NCBI GenBank assembly: GCA_029204225.1 | Contig: CM055114.1 | Location: 14,250,684-14,314,683, forward strand | Source: Diphasiastrum complanatum | Taxonomy: Eukaryota; Streptophyta; Lycopodiopsida; Lycopodiales; Lycopodiaceae | Length of the DNA: 64,000 nucleotides | Reading direction: 5' to 3' | Part shown: piece by piece, positions 24,657 through 38,781 of the stretch | Position numbering within the stretch: the first letter of the stretch is position 1 | Layout: each line of letters starts with the position of its first letter | Made by a program: the position numbers and the translations under genes | Notes under the pieces: model-generated | The model's database searches: none | What the model was told of the DNA's origin: nothing | The model's input: only the letters and a program-made list of their open reading frames with translations

Positions 24657-27600
24657 TGGTATCAGAGCCTCAGGGTTATGCAGGTATGCACGATCCGGTG
24701 GAGCTATGGGATAGTGTCTTTTACCAAGAAAAATAGCACTCAAAGAGTCTCAGTAGAGAGGACTCCATACGGGGTATCGGTAGTTTGGATGGCAAGAGAC
24801 AGCAAAGTTCCTTCGATCGGAGCTTCGGGGAAGATCAGAACGATCGTCATAAGTGGATTCCGGGGAGAATTCATGGAGAAACTTGTAGTTTCGGTGGTTT
24901 CAGGGAAACCATCAATGTTGGCTACATTATTCACTGTGTGGACAGCCGTTTGGCACAACGGGGCTTGTAAGGGATTTGCAAAGAGCAGTGACAGAGAGCC
25001 ATAGCAATTTATAGGATCAGATTGGGTAGAAAACTGAGAAAATTTTGAAAATTTCCGGTTTAGTGGGGTGTTGGTGGTTTTCTCAGAAAATCAGCCTATT
25101 TGGGAGCAATACCGCACCAATTTACATACTGTTAATTGCATCGGATGCCTTGAGGTAGGGTAACCTTTGTGAGGCAGGTAGCTAGCTGCAAGAAGAAATC
25201 TTAGAGTGAGATTGGAGAATGCCCAAGTTATTTTTTCCTCTTCTCATGGCTAGGATTGTTGATGGGAAAACTCTAGATCTTGGTCTGTAGGCAGACTTTT
25301 TGGGACTTGTAAACGGCTACGGCTGGGCACCCCAGCTGGGTGAGGATGCTTGCAAATGGCCATGGCTGGTTGTGGTGTCATCAATCTGTCAGATTGAGCC
25401 ATAGCTTCCTTGTGTAAAGAAGCTTTGAAGGATGAGAAAGAAGCCTGGATGCGTAGGAAGGTCGCACGCACGGTGAAGAGGAGAGGCCCATAGTGCCTTG
25501 AAGAAACCCGTGGACCCAGGGCTGAGGATCAGCATGTGGATTTATGAACAATCGTCCGATTGAGAGGAAATAGATCTATGGTCAAGATCTTGCTAATAAG
25601 GAGTAATGTGGACCGTGGATTTGCAATGAACCATTCAATTGGTTTGAAGAGGACCTGAAGGCCCATGAAGTGCAAAAGGCACTTAGTTTTAAAAATTTTC
25701 ATTTTGAATTGCTGAAAGGGGCCCGACTTTTAAAGTCACTGGTTCTTCATCAAGAAACTTCAATATGAAGTTATAGCTCAAAATTGCAAGGAAAATGGTT
25801 TTGGGGCTAATTATAGCTAGAGGGCACCTTTTTTGGCCATCCTTGGGCCAAAATGACCCCTGAAACTGGCTGCTCAGAGCAAGTGAATAGGGGACGCTAC
25901 AGAGCAAGGAGAAATGTGTTTTGGGGAGCTTTCATCACCATTCTATTGAGCGGAGTGCAGGTGACCTAGTGATCGGCTACATTCGCCATTTGGGTACCAT
26001 AAGGCCAAATTTGGGGCAATTTTTGGCTAGTGAAACCTGCTACAGGGCGGTACAATGAGGCATTATCGCTTCAGAATCATTATTACTTACTTTTGACAGG
26101 GTAATATGGTGTTTGGAAGCGATAACTGTAGTATGGGAGCAAATGGTAGCGGAACTGTGTGGAGAAAGCTAGTATTGGCGACGGAAGTGCAGTTTGGCAG
26201 TGTGACTACTCATCATTGATGACAATTTTGAGAGGAAAAGCAATCACAGGTGAGAGGTAGGCATGGTATGCCGATTACAAGTGAAAAATTCTTGTGATCA
26301 GGTTCGATTTATGGAGTTAGAACCAACCAACGTCAAGTGACGCTTTGGGGGAATGCTCTCATAGGTATGATCGGCAGTGACATTGTCGAGTCAGGTGATA
26401 GCTGCATTGACACACGCATCTGTAGCTTGGAAATTTCTCGTTCGGAGGGAAATATGGGCTAGCTTGGAGGTACACACATATTGGTGGTCACAGGTGATGG
26501 AAGCACAAAGTGGTGCCAGTTGAAAGCCATTGGGCAAGATAGCAGACTTACATTGGACGAGTTGTGTGTGGGACATGCAGAGGATGAAGAATGGGTCAAT
26601 AATCACACTTTGGATGCTCTTGGTGAGTGGTGAGTGTGATGATTTTGTGGTTTTGCAGTTGGTAAGTCAATTTTGATCAAGCCATTGTAGTTGTGGAGTA
26701 GTGTATCGAGTTTGTCATCGAAGAGATACACTTCAATTGCCAGTTTGGATAAGTCAAGTCAATTTGCCATATCAGTATTGCATCAAGAAAGTATATTCTA
26801 GTGATGACAAGGTGCAGATCATTTGGTTTGGGCCATGGAAGATCTCACAGGTTCACTTGGAGGGATATTGGCATGCACAGTGATGTGAGAGACTTGATGG
26901 TGGCTTTGGAGTTCACATCTCAATGTATTCTCAGGGAGTGGTTTGGAACCATTCACAGGAGCAGCTTGGAGCTAGCTTGGGGGAATACAGGTGGGCACTA
27001 CAGGGTAGATGCTCAGATCTTTGTGATCATGGATGGCATTGAGATACCTGGAAGGGATAGCACTGCACGATGACATGGGATGATCATCAGGGGACAACTA
27101 TTTCATATTGGACTTGAGTCATTGGCATGGACATGACTTACAGGTGAGATTCATGATGGAATCAGGAAGCTGCAAATGCAAATGGACAAAGAGTGAAGCT
27201 TTGAGAGCCAGCTCTAGGTTGGAGAGCTGATGGAGATCGCACGGGGTGTGATCGGAGGGCAAACACTATGATGAGTGTTTTGCTAGCGATCTACTAGAGG
27301 GGACACTGATGGCTCATTTGTGAGTACAAGTTGGCATTACAGCAGGGGACCAGTCATTGGCATTGGCATCGATGGGGAGGCATCTACCATCACGGGCGTG
27401 GATAGACTATCTATAGCTTTCATGCATTTGGCTGTATCAGGTGTGGGCCATGGTTGGAGACCTGATTTGGTGACCAATGGTATAGCAGCAGATCTATAGG
27501 TGGCACAGGTGTTGGTATGACAGAATACCATAGTTTGGACAGGCCTTGGTCATGTATTTGACGCTTTATCATTCGTGTTGGTTTGCATGAGTGTGTGTGG

Positions 27601-27730
27601 GCTTGCATGTTGCTTTGTCACGGGAGTCTAGATCTAAGTCAGAGTTGTATGTGGTTGTGCATTTGCTACAGTAAAACAAAGTAGTCATTTATGCTCATTG
27701 GCTTGTCATTGTCTACTAGTTGTTTATCTG

Positions 27731-27910
27731 GTGAGGGTGCAATCTTATGGTGGCAGTAAGATTTCCTCAAGTTGAGTCTCAGTTGCTCATTTATGTCAGC
27801 TTTACAGGTTTGTACTTGTAAGTGTCTGATAGGATGTCAGCCTAGCTAGATGGAGGATGTAAATCTCATGGTGGCAATGGGATTTCCTCAGTTTGAGCCA
27901 TGTCACTCAT
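27731..27910. repeat. Tandem repeat, period about 120 bp, inside G
   Basis: The motif CTTATGGTGGCAGTAAGATT...TTCCTCAAGTTGAG (27731 on) recurs about 120 bp later as CTCATGGTGGCAATGGGATT...TTCCTCAGTTTGAG, both followed by a GT-CA-CTCAT-like segment. Confidence 0.6.
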
Positions 27911-28150
27911 GTGGTCCACTTGTGTTCAAGTCAGATTGGGAACGAGTCAATTGGTCGAGAGTGTGGTAGACTCTCTATATGAGCATTGTGTTTGCATGAT
28001 ACTTTTTGAGTCAAACCTGGTGGTTTGTCGGTGTGCTTGAGTGTAAGCAAGTACAGGGTAGCATGTATATGCATAACATCTTTTGGACACTCCAGATGCT
28101 GCTGCAATATATTGTTTTTCACTCTGATCACATTTGAGCTTAAGGGAGAG

Positions 28151-28623
28151 AGTTAGAAATCAGTTTTGATCTGATTCATTAGTATAAGCTCTAAATGTGA
28201 TGATGTAATTAGTGTACAGTTTATTTGGTTTACTGTATATGGTTGTGATCGGGACGTGACCCGTTAGAATATATTAATCGGGCACTAATCCCGTAGATGG
28301 CTACTTGGGTTAGCCGGGTAGCCACACGTAAGAAGAGATTAGCCTGTACAGTGATTTTGAGTTCATTATGCTATACTCAGGAGAATGTCCTGGGTTTGTC
28401 AGTATAGGTGGCCATATTGGGCCTAACTCTAGTTTGGCAGGTAGTAGGCCAGTTTAGTGACACCTGTTGAGCCCATGCAGTTTGGGGCTTTGCTATATGT
28501 ATAGTGTTTCTTCATAATAGACTTAACTTTTGTTGTGCCATCTTTGAGAGCTTTTCAGGATTGGCTATGGTGATTGTGTGATGTGATTTGCATACTGCAC
28601 TAGATCCTATCGGAATTTCAACT
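28151..28623 (+). repeat. 3' LTR of element G
   Basis: Same length as the 5' LTR with about 4% substitutions. Its right end abuts integrase-derived sequence at 28624 that matches 9891 onward. Confidence 0.85.
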
Positions 28624-28900
28624 GAGTTGTCTATGTCTTGAATTTTATTGATGACTTCTCTCGGAGGACTGCAACTTCTTTTTTAGAAGGAAAAATTTGA
28701 TACCTTCAAGTTCTTCAAGCAGTTCAAAACATCAGTAGAAAATTCGACCCAGAGAAGAATCAAAGCTCTATGTTCTGATGGAGGGGGGATATTTATCTCC
28801 ACCGAGTTCAAAGCTTTCTACAAGGCCAACAAATAAACCTACAACAATCCACAGCCAGCTACTTGTGAAGGATTTGACATCAATTAAGATCCAAATCTAC
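28624..28900 (+). pseudogene. Copia integrase scrap (second copy)
   Basis: Near-identical to 9891-10160, including the GATGGAGGGGGGATATTTATC segment that encodes the broken integrase Asp box. It starts abruptly at the end of element G's LTR. It continues through non-coding sequence to the AG tract at 29173. Confidence 0.75.
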
Positions 28901-29169
28901 AATTGACCTTTGGTTACAAAAACAAACAACTCACCAATCTTGCCAATGTAGAAAAATCAACGATTGAGATGCAAACTCTAATAGATCTTGATCAAACATG
29001 AACTAAAACATTGATGTCCATACAACTACAATATCCTACTGTATTTCACACATGTGGATATGAAAATAGCAATTAACGGTCATTCTACACATAGAATTGC
29101 AAGATATCACAAGTATAGTGCACCAATGGATAGTAGAACCCAAGAGAACCATGTATAAGCATGAATGTG

Positions 29170-29343
<174 letters not shown>

Positions 29344-29346
29344 AAA

Positions 29347-29496
29347 TGCTTCCAACTACAAAGCCTTGCTAGCTTTCATCCCTCAGCTCGACGAAGACAT
29401 TCTTGAAATCGAAGGCTGAAGAGAGTCATGACTGATTCGCCTTTGCAAAACTTTTGCGAATCCGACGGATTCATCAGTCATCACACATCTCCAACA
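29347..29496 (+). repeat. 5' LTR of C1, internally deleted
   Basis: The first roughly 56 bp (TGCTTCCAACTAC to GACATTC) and the last roughly 94 bp (to CATCTCCAACA) match the ends of the 3' LTR. About 840 bp between are missing, including the U3 promoter part. Confidence 0.85.
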
Positions 29497-29497
29497 G

Positions 29498-29509
29498 TGG
29501 TATAAGAGC
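29498..29509 (+). promoter_or_regulatory. Primer-binding site of C1 (variant)
   Basis: TGGTATAAGAGC, one base after the LTR end. It differs at one position from the TGGTATCAGAGC used by the other copia elements here. Confidence 0.75.
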
Positions 29510-29610
29510 GCACCCTGTCAAATTTTGACATAGCCAAAGAAGCTATCAGGTCCAGGAGGCCAAGCATTCAGACAATCAACCATCAACAAGGAAACAGACT
29601 TCAAGAAGCA

Positions 29611-31780
29611 ATGACTTCAATCAGCAGCATGCAAAGCAAGATCTGCACGATACTTGATTCTTCAGGATCTAACTTTCTAGTCTGGAAAGTTAAGACATCT
29701 TTGATACTCAAGGGTGAAGGACTCTTCCCCTGGGTGGATGGCATAGAATAAATGCCTACAACAATAGGCAAGGAGCTACGTGAATGGAGGGAGAAAAATG
29801 ACAAGGCAGTAGCCTTGCTATCATCTTCCATTGAAGATAGTCTTACATTTGAGGAAGTCGAGGCCAGAGAACATTTGGATCACAAAGATGGTTTTGACCA
29901 GGCCCTCTACTACAACAAAGAAAAATAAAAGAATCAATTTTAGCCTAAGAGGGATTCCAATCAGAGGCAAGATAGTGACCAATAAGTAGAGGGAACAAGC
30001 AAGGGCAACTGGAAGACCAAAGGGAGGTCAAAACAACAAGGTGCAGACAAGAAGACCTGTGTGAGATGCAGAAGAGACGGGCATATAGTAGATACCTGTT
30101 GGCTCAATCCCAAGATTGAGTGTATCCATTGCCATAAGAAGGGTCACGCAGCGATGGATTGCCGCCAAAACCCAAAGAACAAATCAGCACAAAATAGACA
30201 GGAGAACAACAATAGTCCATCCTATGTCAAGGAGCCCGAGAGCTCGAAGATGGGCAAAGAAAGAACAAATAGAAGTTGTTCGACCGCCTACATTTGTGAA
30301 GATGTGTGTGCAACATCAACGTCTGACACACATGAGGTGATCCTAGATTCAGGAGCCACTTCACACTTCATGACATCAAGATGAATAATGTCTGATTTCA
30401 GAAGTGCAGATCCTTCAAGATTCATAGTTCTTGGAGATGGATCTAAACATCAAGTGAATGACATTGGCTCACTATGGCTCAACACCAATAGAAGAGACAG
30501 ACGTCTCAAAGATGTTCTGTTCATGCCTACTCTGCAACAAGACTTGATCTCTGTAGCAAGAATAGCAGATGCAGGGATGCGTGTGACATTTTCTAACGAA
30601 ACATGCAATGTGATTGACGCCAGTACCAGTACTCTCATTGCTCAAGGCAGAAGGAAAGGTAGCCTACATCATCTGAAGGTACACCTACCTGAAGATCAGG
30701 TGCATTAGACTCATGATGACTCGCCAGACACTATGTGGCACAGAAGACTCTACCACATGAACTCAATGGCACTTTACCAAGAAAGTCATCACGGAGCGAT
30801 AACATGTGTTAGCATCTCGAATGCAACCAGTTTGACCACCTATGATGCATGTTTGGAAGGCAAGATGTCATGCACTCCATTCGTCAAAGACTCCTATAGA
30901 ACGACAAAGATTTTGGAGCTAGTGCATTCTGACATCTGTGGACCATTCAACGTGATCTCAATAGGAGGTTCGAAATATTATATAACCTTCATTGATGATT
31001 ATAGCAAATTTGCCAGAGTGTAATTTATTCAGAATAAATCTGAAGTGCTTGATAAATTCACAGAATATGTGAATTGGGCAGAGAGATGTACAGGCGGCAA
31101 GGTGAAGCATATCCGAATAGATCAAGGTGGTGAATATATCTCGAATCGCTTCACAAACTTCTACAATGATCATGGTATCATTCACAGAAGAACTGCAACC
31201 TACACATCGCAGCACAATGGTGTTGCTGAACGAAAAAATAGGACCCTAATGGAAGCAACCAGATGCATGATGGCCTACTCAAAGGCTCCAAGGGCACTAT
31301 GGGCTGAAGCAGTAGCTACAGCCGCATACATCCAAAACAGGACAGGTAAGTCTGGTGTTCCTCACACGACACCACATGAGCTATGGTGGGGTAGAAAACC
31401 CATCCTGTCTCACTTTAGAATCTTTGGTTGTGCAGCATATGCACATATTTCTGATAAGCTTCAAAAGAAGCTTGATGAGAGAGCTGAGCAGGATCTCTGG
31501 TAAGTTATGACAACAACTCATCATACTACAAAATCTACATGCCAAACACGAACACTATGAAAATAGTGAGAGATGTCAGATTCGATGAGAGCAGGACAAT
31601 GGCCAATGATGATTCTGTCAGCTATGAAGTTATGGAGAGACAATACTATGACCTGCCGCCAGTGATAGAGGGAACAACAGATGAACATGAAAACGAAGAT
31701 TTTTGAGTCATCTCCCATTCGAACAACGACTCTGACGACAAAAGATTCGAGAGGCAACCTGCCGCCGCAGTTCTTGTAAA
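29611..31780 (+). pseudogene. copia family C gag-protease-integrase (C1)
   Basis: From the ATG at 29611 (MTSISSMQSK) one reads a UBN2-type gag (SGSNFLVWKVKTSLIL). Two zinc knuckles follow, CVRCRRDGHIVDTC and CIHCHKKGHAAMDC. The protease has VILDSGATSHFM with its Asp intact. The integrase has LWHRRLYHMNS, CLEGK, LVHSDICGPF, FIDDYSKFARV, RIDQGGEYIS and NGVAERKNRT, so the D, D and E positions are all present. Stops interrupt it at about 29749 (TAA), in late gag, after MTSR (30382), after DQVH (30706) and after FARV (31021). It decays after about 31500 in the linker (ELWWGRKPIL, then broken). Compared with C2, this copy shows the standard gene order. Confidence 0.85.
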
Positions 31781-32035
31781 CCAAAATGGTTTCGGACCGA
31801 GCAGAGCAGACAAGGGAAAAGACATAGTTGTTTCAGGAGGATCTCCCAGAAGGTCAACAAGACCACGAAGAGTGCCAACAAGATATGTGCTAGGCAACCC
31901 AGCTTCCACATCAGAAGAGTTCTACGGGTTCAGTGACGAACCACAGACTTTCAAGGAGGCGATTGAAGGTCCAAAAAAAGGACAGATGGATCCAAGCCAT
32001 GAACGCAGAGATGGAGTCCATGAGCAGCGAAGATG

Positions 32036-32360
32036 GCCAACGAATTAATTTGGCTAAGGCAGTTCTTGGACGAATTGGGTGAAACAAGGAACGAGCCTCT
32101 GGTCTTGTAGTTGGACAACACCTCTGCAATACACTTTACAAAAGATGTCGTGTTCCATTCCAGAATGAAGCACATTGCGATCAAGTACCACTTGATCAAG
32201 GATTTAATTGAGAAGAAGATGTTACAGATCACCTTCATCGGAACGAGAGACATGGTTGCTGACATCTTCACCAAAGCCCTGGACAAAGGACTCTTTGAGA
32301 GACAAAGGAGCAGTCTCAGGATCGTAAAGCTATCATGCTTTGAGAGGGAGCTGAAGAAAC
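32036..32360 (+). pseudogene. copia family C RNase H (C1), RT deleted
   Basis: At about 32036 the linker sequence (QMDPSHERRDGVHEQ) is joined directly to the RNase H segment that C2 has as KMANELIWLRQF. The whole RT core, including YVDD, is deleted, roughly 900 bp. The open frame 32111-32389 continues with LDNTSAIHFTKD, HIAIKYHLIKDLIEKKML and VADIFTKALDKG. The polypurine tract GAGAGGGAGCTGAAGAAAC follows. C1 could therefore not supply its own polymerase. Confidence 0.85.
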
Positions 32361-32364
32361 AAAA

Positions 32365-33475
<1,111 letters not shown>

Positions 33476-33551
33476 TATCCTCTCTTCTCACATCCTTTTA
33501 TAGTAGGCCCAAAACCTAAATTGCCACTTGGTTTCCCTCCAATATGAAAAA

Positions 33552-33987
33552 CTCTACAATTATGAACATAGAGAGCAATTGCACCATTATGAGAGAAAAA
33601 ACATGAAATTGCTTGATTGATTTTGGTGAGATATCATCACCTATATATACAAGATCCATCACGGTTTTGGGCAGGTATGAGTAGCCCTAAACCTATCCCT
33701 AATGCTAATTTTGGTGGATCTTTCATCCCTACCAAGTTAGGGTTGGAATCTTGGAGATCCCTCAACAATGCAAAAATTACCAAAAATAGCTCCTATTTTT
33801 TCTCCCTTGTATCTAAGCATAATTTGGACTCATTCCAAAGGTTCTAACACTTAGGTCTACTTGAGAACATCCTTATGAATGGAATCCTATGCTATTTGGC
33901 ACGTGTGACAAGCCACATCATGACCATTTAACTATTTACAAGTCATATGACCAAAACTAGTCAAGCTAGAATTGTGAATTTTTAACA
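33552..33987 (-). repeat. 3' LTR of B1, truncated
   Basis: Matches 39028-39463 of the 5' LTR. The R-U5 part (about 245 bp) is missing at the left side, where unrelated sequence joins at 33552. The polypurine tract GTGAGAAGGAG lies at 33988-33998 (minus strand). Confidence 0.9.
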
Positions 33988-34001
33988 CTCCTTCTCACTA
34001 T

Positions 34002-37000
34002 CTAGCTTGGTTCAATCATTGCTTTACTAATCACTCCAAGTGATGATCTGAACTTTATAAAAGGTGTCCTTTGAAGTGGTTTAGTAAGTAGATCAGCTAC
34101 ACATTCATTGCTTGGAACATGCTCCAAAGCAATCTCCTTGGCTTGCACCATTTCTCTCACAAAGTGATGGCATATCTCAATGTGCTTAGATCTTGCATGG
34201 AAGATTGGGTAAGATGCAAGGTGTTGGGCTGATATATTGTCATTGTAGATGATTGGTGCCTCCTCTGAATCCATGATCTTTAGTTCCACCAATAATCTCT
34301 TGATCCAAAGTACCTCCTTTGTAGTGGCTGTCAAAGCTTTGTACTCGGCCTCAGTTGAAGATAGAGATATAGTTTCTTGCTTTTTTGAAAGCCATGAAAC
34401 CACACCTTCTCCTATGAAAGTTGAATAGGAACTTGTTGATTTCCTATCCCTCTTGTCCCCTGCAAAATCTGAATCACTAAATGCATGAAGGTTAATCACA
34501 TCTCTTCTATATAGAATCCCAAAATCCAATGTACCCGAGATGTATCTTAGAATCCTCTTAGCCTTTTTCCAATGGATATTCAATGACTTTTGCATGGATT
34601 GGCTCAACCTACATACACTAAAGCTAAGATCTGGTCTAGTTATAGTGATCCACATTAAGGAACCTATAAGTTGCCTAAACAAAGTGATGTCCATGAAGGA
34701 TCTTTCATCATCTTCATTTGGCACTTTTACATCTTGCTCCATTGGTGTGTCAACACTTTTGCATACTTCCATCGTAAACTTCTTCAAAAGACTTTGAGCA
34801 TAGTTTACTTGACTTATAAAGATAAAATCAGACCCTCTAAGTACTTCTATGCCTAAGATGAAGTGAAGACACCCTAGATCTACCATCTTGAACTCTAAGG
34901 ATAGATCTATCTTGATTTTTTCAATACCATCAACACTATTTCCACTAATGATGATGTCATCTACATAAATGAGTAAAAGTACAATACCAACATCATTAAA
35001 CTTAATGTAAAGAGTGGGATCATATTCACTTTGAACAAAAGAAAGTGAAATAAGATAGCAATGTAGTCTTGAATTCCAAGATCTTGAGGCTTGCTTCAAG
35101 CCATAGATGCTTCTTTGGAGATGGCATACTTTGTTCTCCATTCCATGCTTGATGAACCCTTGTGGCTGCTCCATATAGATATCCTCTTCCAAAAAACCAT
35201 TCAAGAAAGCATTAGAGACATCCATTTGACATAGAATCCATCCAAAATGTGATGCAAGTGCAATGATTAGTCTTATTGTGACCATCTTGGCCACGGGTGC
35301 AAAAGTTTCCTCATAGTCTATCCCTCTCTCTTGAGCATAACCTTTTGCAACTAATCTTGCTTTATGTTTGTTAACACTCCCATTTGCATTCAACTTAAGC
35401 TTGAAGACCCACTTGCATCCTATTACATTCCTTTGAGGTCTCTCAACAAGCAACCAAGTTTCATTCTCAATCAAGGCATCATACTCATTCAACATAGCTT
35501 TATACCATTCTTTGGAGTTCAATGCATCTTCAACATTAGACGGTTCTTCAAAACTAGATAAAGCATAAGAAGTGGATGAGATACCCTCAACTTGCTGTCC
35601 TTTGCCTTGATATGTGAGCCTTGATGGCTCCACTTTTGCCCTTGAAGATCTCCTTGGTGTGATAGGTGGGTTTGGTGCTTGCTCCTCCATGAGCTCCTCC
35701 TCAAAACCAAGATCTTGCTCCTCGGCCATCTTCTTCTTGATTGTTGGAGCACTTGAGCCTTCTTCAAGCATATGCATATGATGTTCATCAAAGATGACAT
35801 CCCTTGAAACAACAAATCTGTTCAAGGATGGAAGATAGACTTTGTAGCCCTTGCTTGAGCTTGCATATCCAAGCATGATCCCTCTTGTGGAAGATGGATC
35901 CTCCTTGGTTCTTGTTTCTAATGGCACATGCACATAACATATACACCCAAAAACTTTCAAGTGATTAAGATTGGGTTTCTTTCCATACAACATCTCATAA
36001 GGAGTTTTGCCTTCAATTGCTTTGCAAGACACCCTATTCATCAAGTAGTTTGCACATACAAGAGACTCACCCCAAAAGGATTTGGGCAAACAAGCATCTA
36101 ATCTTAAAGCCTTAGAACATTCACATAATGTTCTATTCCTTCTTTCAGCAATTCCATTTTGTTGAGGAGTGTAAGGACAAGAAGTCTCTTTCTTGATCCC
36201 TTCCTCCTCACAAAAGGCCTTGAACTCATTGGAGATGAATTCTCCACCATTGTCACTTCTAAGAATCTTGATGCTATGATTATGATGCTTTTCCACAAAC
36301 AACTTGAACTTTACAAAAGTATCAAATACTTGAGACTTGAAGGAAAGTAAGAACACCCAACAATATCTTGAGTAGTCATCAATGAAGGTTAAAAACATGG
36401 ATGAACCTCCATTAGATTTGGTGCTAGCAATGTGCACATCCGAGTGTATGAGTTCAAGAGGATGAGATGACTTTGTGATGGAGTTAGGAAACACCTTCTT
36501 ATGTGCCTTGGATAAGGCACAAGCTTCACAAACCTTGTCTTCCTTCCCAATAGACCTTGGTAGGCCTAAAACATACTCCTCCTTGATCATAGCCTCCATG
36601 GAACCCGAGTTGACATGTCCAAGTCTTTTGTGCCATAAAGTAAAGGTAGATATCTTGCTCTTCTTGGCCAACATGACAACATTAGTATCCACAAATGCAT
36701 CCAGCTTATAAAGTTTGCCAAGTCTAGTGCCCTTAGCCACTATCTTACCCTTCTTCTTGATGAAACATTAATTTGAAGCAAAGTCAACATTGAAACCATT
36801 GTCTACCATTTGGCCAACACTTAGTAGATTCTTTGTTATTGTAGGAATGTACAAAACACCTTCTATGTTGATCTTTTTGGAAGATCCTAAGCAAAGGGGA
36901 ATGCTACCAACTCCTTCAATCTTACAAGCTTCATCATTTGCTGTATAGATAGACTTTATAGGTCCATCATAAGATAAGAGAGAAGAGAAAAACTCCCTTT

Positions 37001-37970
37001 TACTAGTCATGTGTGAACTAGCACCCGAGTCAATCCACCAAGGATCTTCTCCTTTGAAGCTTGTTGAAGAAAATATGGACATCATGAGAGAGTCCTCATG
37101 TGAACTCTCCTCCTCCTCCTCTTTGCTCATGTTGGCTTGGCTTTGATCTTGCTTCCTCTTGAAGCATTCCGAGGCATAATGCCCCATCTTGCTACAATAG
37201 TAGCACTTCACCTTTGATTTGTCCTTCTTGACTTTGGTGGTTGATGGAGATGCCTTTGGGGGTCCTTCTTGATCCTCAAGCTTTGTAGACTTCTTGAATG
37301 TTGATCCTTTGCCTTTGGACTTTCCTTTGCCTTTGGTGAAGAGAGCTTGGTCATCTCCACCTTGGATGGAAAGCCTATCCATCCTCTCTTGCATTTGGCT
37401 CCTTCTTGATTCCTCGGCCATGAGCGTGCCTTGGAGTTCTTCAAGTATGGGTAGCTTACCCATAATTGCATATCCCTGAACCAAATTGTCAAATTCAAAG
37501 CTTAGTCCATTCAATATGAGTTGAACAAGCTCTTCATCCTTGATAGGGTCACCTATAAAGGCTAGCTCTTTGTTCAATTCCTTTACTCTTAGGACAAAAG
37601 TATGTGCACTCTCTCCTTTCTTTTGATAGCTTCTATAGATTTGATTCTTCAAAGCTAACATTCTAGTTTGGTTCTTGGATTCATAGACCTTTTGCAAAGT
37701 CTCCCAAGCATCTTGAGCTGAAGTGCAATCTCCTACCTCTCTTAAGAGTTCATTTGCAACATTCATTTTTATGCAATGTAGTGCAACATTGCACCTCTTG
37801 ATGTATTTGGCTTTTTCTTGAGGATGAATAGGTTCACCCTCCTTACCATTTACAATTTCCATCAGATCTTGCATGATCATGATAGATTCCATTCTAACTT
37901 TCCATATGGAATAGTTAGTTTTGTTGAGCCTTTCATTAGTATCCAAAAGATATGCATTTATAGATGCCAT
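34002..37970 (-). pseudogene. copia family B gag-pol polyprotein, one nonsense codon (B1)
   Basis: A single frame runs from MASINAYLLDTNERL at 37970 to the stop at 34002, about 1,322 codons, broken only by TAA at 36768-36770 (codon 401), where copy B2 has GAA. Domains in order: UBN2 gag (about 1-210); zinc knuckle CYYCSKMGHYASEC (256-269); protease WWIDSGASSH (Asp 314); pre-integrase LWHKRLGHVNSGS with CEACALSK; integrase IHSDVH, LRSDNGGEF and NGIAERRNR, so D, D and E are present; [18 protein letters not shown] and LLIYVDDIIISG (YVDD at 34956-34967); RNase H DSDFAGDKRDRK, STEAEY and NDNISAQHL. The length is usual for plant copia. The gene ends about 15 bp before the LTR. Confidence 0.95.
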
Positions 37971-38769
37971 CTAGTCTCCTAATCAAGGACTTGACACAAA
38001 TGAAGGTTACTTCTATTGATTTGATTGAAGGTTTACCTTATCTCACTTCTTAGGGACCTGAAAAGATCAGTAATAGACTTCCTATAAAGATCTAAGAATG
38101 ATCTCTAACAAAATCAAATCATAGAATACTAGAAACAATGCACTTGCTTGATTGAAGTAGACAATACTAGTAGAATTGCCCCTCTTTCTATAAAGAACAT
38201 TAAAGCTTCCAAATGATCTGATAAAGAGTGAATTTCAACAACCTAATATACTTCCAAAATCACTTGTAAAAGATCTAAATGGAACTTAATGAGGATGCAA
38301 CACAATCTACTATCCAATCACAAGCAAAAAATGATCAAAATTGATGAAAAATTGATCTAATTTGGTGCATAAGTCAAGCGATGGTTGGACTGAACCTAAA
38401 TCACTTTAGGAGGTGCCTACTACACCTTAGAACAGCCTTGAAGAGTCCCCAAAACTCTGATCTTCCCTCTCCTTGAATGCTAGAAAGCCTTCTCTATGAA
38501 ATCACCTCCAAAACTCGCTTAGAAATCAATGCTTGGAGCAAGCAAAACTTGCTATCTTGGTAATGTGAATTGAATTCAACTTTGCCTCTGGTTTTAGACA
38601 CCTAAACACCTGAAAATGAAGTCACACAACACCAATCTCCAATGTATTTGACTCACTTTGAGTTCTAGAATCAATACTAGATGCTAAGATCCAATCTACA
38701 CAAGATTTAGATCAAAAATTGTGATAAAATTGAATGCAAACCAAGGATTTAGCTCATTTCAGCCTTTAG
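37971..38769 (-). other. Untranslated leader of B1
   Basis: About 800 bp between priming site and gag start, matching the leaders of B0 and B2. No sizeable frame. Confidence 0.75.
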
Positions 38770-38781
38770 GCTCTGATACCA
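38770..38781 (-). promoter_or_regulatory. Primer-binding site of B1
   Basis: The minus strand reads TGGTATCAGAGC, directly next to the LTR end at 38782. Confidence 0.9.

Larger units (their letters stand above)
24184..28623 (+). mobile_element. Non-autonomous LTR retrotransposon G (LARD-like)
   Basis: Two direct 473-bp LTRs (24184-24656, 28151-28623) flank about 3.5 kb. The first is followed at once by the priming site TGGTATCAGAGC (24657-24668). The second is preceded by the polypurine tract CTTAAGGGAGAG (28139-28150). The LTRs differ at about 18 positions by eye with no indels. The interior has only short frames with no gag, protease, integrase or RT motif, so it is a large non-autonomous derivative whose mobilising partner is unknown. 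The flanks ATAAG and GAGTT do not form a target duplication. Confidence 0.85.

Noticed and set aside
24678-27073. Frames of 60-108 codons inside element G as possible gag
   Set aside because: No zinc knuckle, UBN2-type segment or protease motif. Overlapping frames occur on both strands, so chance is the simplest reading.
24179-28628. Target-site duplication for element G
   Set aside because: Neither the AG...CT ends (ATAAG against GAGTT) nor ends shifted by two bases give matching 5-mers.
34540-36711. Several 60-85 codon frames on the plus strand across B1 (repeated at 57695-59866 across B2)
   Set aside because: They are shadows of the minus-strand polyprotein, and recur in B2 only because the DNA is the same.
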